Assembly (NCBI RefSeq): GCF_002846395.1 | Contig: NZ_PJMU01000001.1 | Location: 992,001 to 1,056,000, forward strand | Length of the DNA: 64,000 bases | Source: Pontibacter ramchanderi | GTDB lineage: Bacteria > Bacteroidota > Bacteroidia > Cytophagales > Hymenobacteraceae | Direction: 5' to 3' | Shown here: piece after piece, positions 52,792 through 59,847 of the stretch | How positions within the stretch are numbered: position 1 is the first letter of the stretch | How the letters are laid out: each line of letters begins with the position of its first letter | Made by a program: the position numbers and the translations under genes | The notes under the pieces: model-generated | What the model saw: only the letters and a program-made list of their open reading frames with translations | The model's database searches: none | What the model was told of the DNA's origin: nothing

Positions 52792-52836
52792 GATGCAGAA
52801 TTTTTAGTAGATGAAAGCAACCTATACACGCTGTGC

Positions 52837-54354
52837 CTACAGCTGCAGGGTGAGGTGCACAAAAAACTCTTCTGGCGTATCGCGGATGATCAGCTCATGC
52901 CGCTCCGGGTATAGCAGATTGAGTCGCTGCCGCACGTTGGCCAGGCCTATACCTGAGGCATCTTTCTCGGGGTCCTGCTCCGACTTCTTCTGCTTGCTGT
53001 TGTACACGTCAAAGTAGACCTTGTCCTGCTCGCTGTGCAGGCTTATCCGGATCCAGGACCTGTGCTTAAGGCTGATGCCGTGCTTAAAGGCGTTTTCGAT
53101 GAAAGGTATAAGCAGCATGGGGGCGATGTACTTATCCCCTACCACATCATCGATCTTGGTCTCGATGGCGATGTTGGGCGAGGCCGAGGTGCGCAACAGC
53201 TGCAGGTCGATGTAATTGCGCATGTACTCTATCTCGCGCGAAAGCAGGATCTTTTGCTGGTGGTTTTCGTGCAGCATGAAGCGCATCATGTCTCCCAGCA
53301 TCTGTATACCTTGGGCAGTGCGCTCGCCTTTTTCCTGCAGGGCCGTGCCGTAGAGCGTGTTCAGGGCGTTGAAGAGAAAATGCGGGTTGATCTGCGATCG
53401 CAGGAAATCCAGGTTGGCGCTTGTTGTGCCAAGTTCTTTCTTCAGCACCACCATCTCCTCTCTCCCCTTCATCTGGCGCCTGAACAAGAACCAAATGAAA
53501 GGCGCCGCTACCACCAACTGGAAAAGAGAGTTGAAAAAGCTCAGACCAAAGGCATTGTCTTCGTCATGAAAAAACGGCAGCAGCAGAAACGTCACCGGCA
53601 AATAGGCCAGGATCACGACCAGAAGTGACACCAAAAGATACTTCCGGAGAGGTTTTTTGGACCGGAGTGCATTCGGAATCAGGTAATAGTAAGCTCCACA
53701 ATAAAGCGCTAAAGCACTCAGGGAGAGTATCCCCAGGGTTACCGTGATATCCTGATCGATATCGAACACCATCAGCACAAACACACTCACCATCCAGATG
53801 ATAAAGGCAGTGAGCGTTTCCCGGTTAACAAACTTATACCTGGCCGAAATGGCCGTAGCGTTGGACAGCAGGTATAGGCCACTGTATTTGATAAAGGTAT
53901 AGATGCCGACCAGCAGCAACAGGAACAGCGTATGGCGGAAACTATCCTGGAAGATCAGATCATAGTCTTGTTCCCCCGGATAATACCAGTTGATCAGGTA
54001 GCTCTTGGTATAGGTATCGAGCACGCCCGCAATAAATGAGTAGCCCACGTAGAGCACCAGCAGCAACAAGGCATAGAGCGCTGCGCGTTCCTTCTGCATC
54101 AGCTTGGGTATGATCTGGAAATTGAGCAGCAGGAATCCCAGGTATAGCAAGGTATAGCGGATCAGCTGCGGCCAGAAATGATGCTTGTAAAAGCGATAGT
54201 GTATCCCTACTTCTTCGAAATCCCACCGATAGGGCTCGTCGGAGGTGGAGAGCGAGAAGATGGCAAAAACAAAGATGGCTGTAGCCGCCCAGAACTCAAT
54301 TTTAGCGGTCTGGATGGGCTTTGCGATGCGCTGATCTAGTGTCATATCATTCAT
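52837..54354 (-). CDS. LytS-type membrane sensor histidine kinase
   Basis: With the ATG at 54354 the protein has 505 residues. It has about seven to eight membrane helices in residues 20-295, then a His_kinase domain with RSQINPHFLFNALNTLYG (phosphoacceptor His at about 325) and a HATPase with PFIENAFKHGIS and GIGLANVRQRL. Kinases of this type pair with LytTR regulators, and one lies downstream at 50860. The sensed signal is unknown, as the membrane part has no recognised sensory domain. A leader of 12 codons upstream of 54354 is possible but unlikely. Confidence 0.93.
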   Translation of the reverse strand: MNDMTLDQRIAKPIQTAKIEFWAATAIFVFAIFSLSTSDEPYRWDFEEVGIHYRFYKHHFWPQLIRYTLLYLGFLLLNFQIIPKLMQKERAALYALLLLVLYVGYSFIAGVLDTYTKSYLINWYYPGEQDYDLIFQDSFRHTLFLLLLVGIYTFIKYSGLYLLSNATAISARYKFVNRETLTAFIIWMVSVFVLMVFDIDQDITVTLGILSLSALALYCGAYYYLIPNALRSKKPLRKYLLVSLLVVILAYLPVTFLLLPFFHDEDNAFGLSFFNSLFQLVVAAPFIWFLFRRQMKGREEMVVLKKELGTTSANLDFLRSQINPHFLFNALNTLYGTALQEKGERTAQGIQMLGDMMRFMLHENHQQKILLSREIEYMRNYIDLQLLRTSASPNIAIETKIDDVVGDKYIAPMLLIPFIENAFKHGISLKHRSWIRISLHSEQDKVYFDVYNSKQKKSEQDPEKDASGIGLANVRQRLNLLYPERHELIIRDTPEEFFVHLTLQL

Positions 54355-54429
54355 AAAACAATGATAAATGAAAGGTGTGAGTATATACAAAAAATGTGAT
54401 GAATACGCGTGAATCTGTGACGGATGGTG

Positions 54430-54678
54430 CTAAAACAATGTTTCCAGCATAAACTGAAGCAGTTCTGCCCATTTCCCCGCCACATCCATGTCCTCGAAAA
54501 GGAAAGACCGCTCTACCTGCCGCTGCAGCAGGGCAACCAGCCGCAGCAGCGTTGGCTCCTTCCCTCCTATGCCGCTTGGCAACGCAAGCAGGCCAAGCAG
54601 TAGCAGCAAGCAGGTATTTTTCAGCTCCTGCTTACCAACCGGATTGATTTTTGATAAATGGCTGCTTGATGGGTTCAT
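54430..54678 (-). CDS. Possible small membrane-anchored protein
   Basis: This 82-codon frame (MNPSSSHLSKINPVGKQELKN) has one hydrophobic segment (TCLLLLLGLLALPSGIG) and a helix-rich end. It lies 75 bases upstream of the kinase gene on the same strand. No family is recognised, and other frames are open on the opposite strand, so it may be spurious. Confidence 0.35.
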   Translation of the reverse strand: MNPSSSHLSKINPVGKQELKNTCLLLLLGLLALPSGIGGKEPTLLRLVALLQRQVERSFLFEDMDVAGKWAELLQFMLETLF

Positions 54679-54846
54679 CTGTCGTGTGCTTTCCGTTCCA
54701 GGTCGCTTTCCAATACTATTTCAGGTATAATAGTAGCAAACTGAAAACAGGGCTTCAACTAAAAGTGATGAAACAGCTAAAAGAAGTGATAAACCATACT
54801 TGGAACGCCATTTACCCCAAAACCGGGCTGGTATTTAGCGCATAAA

Positions 54847-54873
54847 AAAGCCGCCCATTGCTTGAGCGGCTTT
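54847..54873. terminator. Hairpin with terminator features
   Basis: AAAGCCGC (54847-54854) pairs with GCGGCTTT (54866-54873), with an A run before it. It could serve the minus-strand EF-hand gene only if read through, or a short plus-strand transcript. Its role is uncertain. Confidence 0.5.
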
Positions 54874-54975
54874 GCCTACGACGGAACACCAGCTATACCT
54901 GCCGAGCCATGCAGGCGAGCGCAGTCAGGTTTAACTCAGCGCGCACTTTTACCTGTAACTGAGCCCTGCGGTTGT

Positions 54976-55842
54976 TCAGTGAAGTGACAGATAGGTGTAA
55001 AACGGCTCGAAATACTCTTCCCTGCTCAGCACATCATCCCGGTTTCTGTCCCAGCTTTTGAAAATGCCGCGCACAAATTCTTTTTCATTTACCAGTTTGT
55101 CTTTATTCTGGTCCCACTTTTCAAACAGCCCAAGTTGCTCAATTCCCTGGTGGAACTCTATGTCATCCAACATACCATTCCCGTCTTTGTCCCAAGAGGC
55201 CCAGGTCTGCTTTTCAAATTGGAAATCTTTCACAAACTTCTCCCATTGGTCCTTATTTATATAGTTATCCATACTCATCATCATAAGCAGGCCATAAGTG
55301 AATTGGGACTTGACGAACTCGACGCCATTAATGAAATCAAAGCCAAACCAACCCCAATCGAGGTAATAGTAAAAGGTATTCTTTTTAAAGGCGTTTTCAA
55401 ATTCTGCCTGGTTTATGGCGGGCGCATGTATGGTGATCGCCACGGAATCTTTGGCCATGTTTTTTTGCCTGTCCAGTACTTCCAACAGCAGCGTATAGGT
55501 TCCCGGGGCTATCTCTCGTGGGTAAAAAGAGCCTGTGAAATCTGTTATGTTCATTGCATCTGTGAATATGAACGGTTCCATGATCTCACTTCTGCTCCCA
55601 TCGCTACTAACCAAGGATGCTTTCAAGGTGCCTAAAGCCACATTATCTGAAAGCCTGGTATTGAACCTTATCAAATTGATCACGAGGAAGGTGGAGTTTT
55701 CTTCCGGGGTCAGAAGCTGGATTTTGGGCTTTTCTGTGTCAGGCGGGTTGTTGACTGTGGACGGAGTTGGGTCATCGTCACCGCCGCAGGATACCCCTAT
55801 CCACAGCAGTAAAATGAATGAAAGTTGATATATTTTCCTCAT
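54976..55842 (-). CDS. Lipoprotein with three EF-hands, probably surface exposed
   Basis: The 288-residue protein has a lipoprotein signal (LLLWIGVSC, lipid-modified Cys19) followed by GGDDDP, an acidic stretch like the surface-export signals of Bacteroidota lipoproteins. Residues 38-140 look like an Ig-like module (KIQLLTPEENSTF), and the C-terminal third has three EF-hand loops: 218-229 (DKDGNGMLDDIE), 244-255 (DQNKDKLVNEKE) and 265-276 (DRNRDDVLSREE), each with Asp/Asn ligands and a final Glu. It should bind calcium at the cell surface. Composition is a little AT-rich. It is a single gene; function otherwise unknown. Confidence 0.88.
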   Translation of the reverse strand: MRKIYQLSFILLLWIGVSCGGDDDPTPSTVNNPPDTEKPKIQLLTPEENSTFLVINLIRFNTRLSDNVALGTLKASLVSSDGSRSEIMEPFIFTDAMNITDFTGSFYPREIAPGTYTLLLEVLDRQKNMAKDSVAITIHAPAINQAEFENAFKKNTFYYYLDWGWFGFDFINGVEFVKSQFTYGLLMMMSMDNYINKDQWEKFVKDFQFEKQTWASWDKDGNGMLDDIEFHQGIEQLGLFEKWDQNKDKLVNEKEFVRGIFKSWDRNRDDVLSREEYFEPFYTYLSLH

Positions 55843-56297
55843 AGCAGTACGGTCTAAATGTACAGGAAAACAGGAAGGTCAATGCAATATCAGTCCGGAG
55901 ACAGGACTGCCGTGGTACTAGAGGGGAAAGCGCAATGTTGTGTTTAAAACAGAGGCTGAAGATAAGTTGGGAAGAGAGCAAGCAGATCAGGTATCCGGAG
56001 CGGATAGGAATTTTGAGCCACTCAAAATTAGCATGTTATCACCTTACAGGCAGGCACCGGTATGGCCTGTTATACCTCGTTTATTGTTAGTTACCAGAAC
56101 AGCTTTGTTGAGGCCTGCCTATACTTAATAGTATACGCATATAACACTTCTGCAGGAAACCCTGCGGGGTAGTGTGAGCAAATTTTACGTGAAAGTGCCC
56201 GATACGTCCTCAGATGGTTGTTGGTAGAAGGTAAATTCAAACGAGGGCATTGTTGCTATACCTGTCGGGCGGGTTGTAAATAAGTATGGAGCCCTTG
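55843..56297. other. Spacer without supported gene
   Basis: Around 455 bases between two minus-strand genes. It holds only short frames, GGTATA-type words (for example near 56060-56080) and a weak GC hairpin around 56150-56175 (GCAGG with CCTGC) that may be a terminator for the HAD gene in neither clear direction. Nothing else is seen. Confidence 0.45.
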
Positions 56298-56918
56298 CTA
56301 TACCTGATCGATCCTGATCCAGCGCATGCCAGCGGCCTCGGCAGCCTGCACACCTGGTTCGCCGTCTTCAAATACCAGGCATTTGTCTGGCGCAACGCCT
56401 AACAATGCCGCGGCCTTCAGGAAGGGATCCGGATAAGGTTTGCCTTTTGCTGTGTCGCCGGCGCATACCAGTACTTCTACCAGGTCTGCTATACCTAATA
56501 CCTCCAGCGTACGCTGCACCGACTTCCTTGCTCCCCCCGACACCACACCGATCCGCAACTTACCGGCACTGGCTAACAGGTGGTCGACTACATACTTAAT
56601 CGGTTGGGTCTTCTCAATGTATTCGCTGTAGAAAATTTCCGCCTTCTGCGCCTCAAATATCAGCGGGTCGAAGCGGCTGCTATAGCGCTTGTTGATTTCC
56701 TTCACCACGGCAGGTATAGGCAAACCGGCAAACTCGTCTATTATGGCAGGGTCAATCGTCACACCCTGCCGTTCGGCCACAGCCACGTAGGTCAGTTTAT
56801 GCGCGCCCATGTTGTCGGCCAGAGTGCCGTCGCAGTCATACAAGAAAGCCTGGTAGTCGCCTTCCGAAAGAGCTGTTAGCGCCTGCAGCGCTTTTCCGTT
56901 CTCTATGTTCAAACTCAT
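56298..56918 (-). CDS. HAD family phosphatase, beta-phosphoglucomutase-like
   Basis: The 206-residue protein has HAD motif I LYDCDGTLADN (Asp28 nucleophile, Asp30 acid/base), a helical cap (about 40-110), motif II GVVSGGARKSV, motif III GKPYPDPFLKAA and motif IV CLVFEDGEPGVQAA. This is the pattern of beta-phosphoglucomutase and sugar-phosphate phosphatases. The substrate is not known. The ATG at 56918 is used; one six codons upstream is possible. It follows the inositol lipid operon on the same strand, 35 bases after the PAP2 gene, so it may be its last gene. Confidence 0.9.
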   Translation of the reverse strand: MSLNIENGKALQALTALSEGDYQAFLYDCDGTLADNMGAHKLTYVAVAERQGVTIDPAIIDEFAGLPIPAVVKEINKRYSSRFDPLIFEAQKAEIFYSEYIEKTQPIKYVVDHLLASAGKLRIGVVSGGARKSVQRTLEVLGIADLVEVLVCAGDTAKGKPYPDPFLKAAALLGVAPDKCLVFEDGEPGVQAAEAAGMRWIRIDQV

Positions 56919-56953
56919 TTCAACTGATTTTTTCAAAATATGCTGTAGGGCAC

Positions 56954-57904
56954 TTAGCGTATGGCCGTCACAAACTGCCCGATGGCTTTGCTCACTGTCC
57001 CGTTACGGCGAACCAGCCAGTTAAATAACAGGATGCCACACGTCGCGCACACGATACCGGCCAGCACATCGAGCACATAGTGGTGCGAGGTATAGACAGC
57101 CGCAAACCAGATGCCGAATGTAATAAGGGTAAAGATGCCCTTGGCAAGCAGCCCCAGTTTGTTCCTGAGCGCATAGTAAAGCACGATGAGCGGGTAGGCG
57201 GAGTGCAGCGAGGGCATGGCCGCAAACACATTGGAGCCCTTGGCATAAAGCGAGTGGAAAACGGTGATGCCAAAAAAGTCGTCGAAACGGACCAGACCAG
57301 CCGTGTTGCCCGGTGTTTTGGGGATAAACTCGAAGCCGTGCAGCTGCACATACCAGGGCGGGGCGGCCGGGTAAAGGTAGTACACCACAAAACCCAGCAA
57401 ATTGACAAGCAGAAAGGTAAGCGAAAAATACACGAACTGCTGCCTGTTCCAGAAAAACAAGAAACCGGCAAAGGCCAGCGGCACCGGCACCCAGCTAAGG
57501 TAGAAAATCCCGCTCAGCACATCCAGAAAGGTATGGCTGTGCAGCTGCCACCACTCATTCGGGGTTAGCACCGCGTCGCCGCTCTGTATCCCGAAAACCG
57601 CTTTTTCGGCATGGTACAGGTCCTCGATGTGCACCGCGTTGAACCAGTAGTTCGGGAAGGCCTTCATGTAATCGTACAGCACCCAGAACACAATAAAGAT
57701 GGAAAAGCCGGTGATGAATTTGCGGGTAACCGGTGTGGCAAAGTAAAGGACATTGGCCAGGCCGATCAATACCAGCTGATCGGTTTTGAAGCCCACCAGC
57801 AGGTAAGACAGCAGCAAATACCCAACAGATAAAGCAGCCAGCACCAGCATTTCTTTGCGCGACACGCGCTTTTTCTCCCCAGCCGCCGCAGTCGTTGTAC
57901 TCAT
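56954..57904 (-). CDS. PAP2 superfamily membrane enzyme, Aur1/inositol phosphorylceramide synthase-like
   Basis: The 316-residue protein has about eight hydrophobic segments. Its catalytic motifs are AMPSLHSAYP (His234) and YTSHHYVLDVLAG (His275, Asp279, spaced H-x3-D), the triad of the Aur1-type lipid phosphotransferases. The family moves a phospho-head group, such as inositol phosphate, from a phospholipid to ceramide. The ATG at 57904 gives STTTAAAGEKKR, a normal cytosolic leader; an upstream extension to 57979 overlaps the previous gene. Its neighbours make inositol phosphate and a CDP-alcohol transferase, so it could form inositol phosphoceramide. It starts just one base after the hydroxylase stop. 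Confidence 0.88.
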   Translation of the reverse strand: MSTTTAAAGEKKRVSRKEMLVLAALSVGYLLLSYLLVGFKTDQLVLIGLANVLYFATPVTRKFITGFSIFIVFWVLYDYMKAFPNYWFNAVHIEDLYHAEKAVFGIQSGDAVLTPNEWWQLHSHTFLDVLSGIFYLSWVPVPLAFAGFLFFWNRQQFVYFSLTFLLVNLLGFVVYYLYPAAPPWYVQLHGFEFIPKTPGNTAGLVRFDDFFGITVFHSLYAKGSNVFAAMPSLHSAYPLIVLYYALRNKLGLLAKGIFTLITFGIWFAAVYTSHHYVLDVLAGIVCATCGILLFNWLVRRNGTVSKAIGQFVTAIR

Positions 57905-57905
57905 G

Positions 57906-58526
57906 TTATTTTTTGTCAAAATCAGATCCAAAAACTTTGTCCCACAAGGCCGAGCTGACGCCATAACCCTTCGTGGCATCGGAATAGTGGTGCAGCATGT
58001 GGTGCTTCTTCAGCTTTTTCCAGAACTCGCTCTTAAAGGTGAAATGGTGCAGGGCGTAGTGCGAAATATCGTAAAACAGGTAGCCCACTAAAAAGGCGGC
58101 AAAGAAGGCATACAGCGCTCCGCCCGACAATAAAAGCGAAAAGAGCAGATACAGGACTGTTGCCATGGGTATGCTGGCAGAAGGTGGCATCACGAGCCGC
58201 TTGGCATCGTTGGGGTAGTCGTGGTGCACGCCGTGGAAAATGAAGTGCAGGCGCAGCGCCCAACCGGCCCTCGGGACAAAGTGGAACACGAAGCGGTGCA
58301 GCACATACTCGGTCAGCGTCCAGACAAAAAGCCCCAATGCCGCATAGCCCAAAAAGGCCAGTACCGGAAGTTGCTCTGCAGAGAGCGCCAGCCAGCTCAA
58401 AAACAATATGACCGGCACATAAATGTAAAGCGGGACAGTGTAGTGTACCTTAGAAAGCGCCTCCATCCAGTCGTACTTAAACATCCTGACGGAGTCCTGC
58501 GAGTTGGAAACAAAGTTCTTTTTCAT
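57906..58526 (-). CDS. Fatty acid hydroxylase / sterol desaturase family membrane protein
   Basis: This 206-residue protein has four membrane segments and the histidine clusters of the di-iron hydroxylase family: EYVLHRFVFH, HFIFHGVHHDYP, HYALHH and HHMLHHYSD. It closely matches the FA2H group, which hydroxylates the fatty acyl chain of ceramides at carbon 2. Placement in an inositol lipid operon supports hydroxylation of the sphingolipid acyl chain. It begins eight bases after the DUF4833 gene and ends one base before the PAP2 gene. Confidence 0.9.
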   Translation of the reverse strand: MKKNFVSNSQDSVRMFKYDWMEALSKVHYTVPLYIYVPVILFLSWLALSAEQLPVLAFLGYAALGLFVWTLTEYVLHRFVFHFVPRAGWALRLHFIFHGVHHDYPNDAKRLVMPPSASIPMATVLYLLFSLLLSGGALYAFFAAFLVGYLFYDISHYALHHFTFKSEFWKKLKKHHMLHHYSDATKGYGVSSALWDKVFGSDFDKK

Positions 58527-58533
58527 TTGAAAA

Positions 58534-59094
58534 TCAAGGTTTAAAGCGCCCTGTCACGGCTTTGCCGGTAGTGGCATCCCTGCCTTTCAGCTCTACATAC
58601 AAAACATTTGGTACCCAGAACGTGCCTCCCTCGATGCGCACAAACACCCGGTCGAGGATGGCTTCTTTCTGGTTGATGGTGGTGTACACGTTATACCTGC
58701 CCGCAGCATCTTTGCGCAGGTATAGCGCCAGTTTGCTGTAACTCACGAACTTCAGCTCATAGTGGTCCTTGCCCAGCTTTTTGGTGTTGAGGCCATAGGC
58801 AAACTTGCGCTGAATATAGTTCAACTCTCTCTGTTCTCCCCCATCCGCATACCTGATCCAGTAGGCATGAATGGGTTCGGTTTCGTTGAGCTGGCCCTGT
58901 GCCGTGCGGTTCAGTTCGTAGACCACGGTGTTGGCATTGGGGTCGCGCTGCACGTAAAACTTCAGGTCCTTGATGCCTTTTGGCACCGGCAGCGAATCGG
59001 CTTTTGCCTCGGCTATACCTGCCAGACCGCCGGCGCTGGCACTGCCTGTGCCAAAGTATAAAAGCAGTAATGCCAGGTGAAGTATTCTTCTCAC
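58534..59094 (-). CDS. DUF4833 secreted protein
   Basis: The 186-residue protein has a signal peptide (about 22 residues) and a strand-rich domain of the DUF4833 type: LKFYVQRDPNANTVVYELN, AYWIRYADGG, FAYGLNTKK and VPNVLYVELKGRD. It is probably periplasmic or on the outer membrane. The domain is often found beside lipid synthesis genes in Bacteroidota; its biochemical role is unknown. It lies 15 bases after the CDP-alcohol transferase and seven bases before the hydroxylase gene. Confidence 0.87.
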   Translation of the reverse strand: MRRILHLALLLLYFGTGSASAGGLAGIAEAKADSLPVPKGIKDLKFYVQRDPNANTVVYELNRTAQGQLNETEPIHAYWIRYADGGEQRELNYIQRKFAYGLNTKKLGKDHYELKFVSYSKLALYLRKDAAGRYNVYTTINQKEAILDRVFVRIEGGTFWVPNVLYVELKGRDATTGKAVTGRFKP

Positions 59095-59109
59095 GTTGTA
59101 ATGCTTCTT

Positions 59110-59829
59110 TTAGCGGGTCGCCATCTCTTTTGCCTCCATCGCTTTTTTGGAATCCATCAGGCGGTGATAGGCAGTTACATTGGTCATGACGGCCATCACC
59201 GTGATAGGCAAAGTGAAAACCGACATGGTCTCGAACACATGGAACGGAACGCCCGGTACGTATACCTTGTAGTCCGCTCCCACGAAATAATAAGTAATAC
59301 CGCAGGCAATGGCCGACAGGCCGATCAGCACGATTCGCTCCGGACGCTGCATCAGGCCGCCCTTGCATTCCACACCCAGCCCCTCGGCCCGCGCGCGGGT
59401 ATAGCTCACCATCATAGAACCGATCAGCGCCACAAAAGCAAAGAGCGAACTGAGCAGGTAGTGGTGCGAGATCAGGTAGTAGCAGATGCCCATGAACATG
59501 ATCATCTCGCTGTAGCGGTCGAGCACCGAGTCGTACATGGCCCCGAACGTGGACTTCATGTTGCCCAGCCGCGCTACCTGCCCGTCGAGCATGTCGAACA
59601 CGCCGGCGAAGAGCACCAGCGCCCCGGCCCAGCCCACGTACTCCAGCTCGCCCCGGTTGCTGGTTTCCCCACCCCATATAAAGATGCCCGCCACCCCGAT
59701 GTTGAGGATCAGGCCGGTCGTGGTCACAGCGTTGGGCGTAAAGCCAAGCTTGATCAGTAGCCTCACAAAAGGGTTGATCACCTGGTAGATCCCCTGTTGC
59801 AGCGCGTCGCGTAATTTGTCCATGCTCAT
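59110..59829 (-). CDS. CDP-alcohol phosphatidyltransferase family (probable phosphatidylinositol phosphate synthase)
   Basis: The 239-residue membrane protein has the full catalytic motif D82-G-x2-A-R-x8-G-x3-D100-x3-D104 (LDGQVARLGN then FGAMYDSVLDR) and about six hydrophobic segments. Enzymes of this family join CDP-diacylglycerol to an alcohol. With inositol-3-phosphate synthase and a PgpA-like phosphatase in the same operon, the most likely acceptor is inositol phosphate, giving phosphatidylinositol phosphate. That is an inference. It lies 18 bases after the DUF5686 gene. Confidence 0.93.
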   Translation of the reverse strand: MSMDKLRDALQQGIYQVINPFVRLLIKLGFTPNAVTTTGLILNIGVAGIFIWGGETSNRGELEYVGWAGALVLFAGVFDMLDGQVARLGNMKSTFGAMYDSVLDRYSEMIMFMGICYYLISHHYLLSSLFAFVALIGSMMVSYTRARAEGLGVECKGGLMQRPERIVLIGLSAIACGITYYFVGADYKVYVPGVPFHVFETMSVFTLPITVMAVMTNVTAYHRLMDSKKAMEAKEMATR

Positions 59830-59847
59830 GCGTTCTTTGACATTTGT

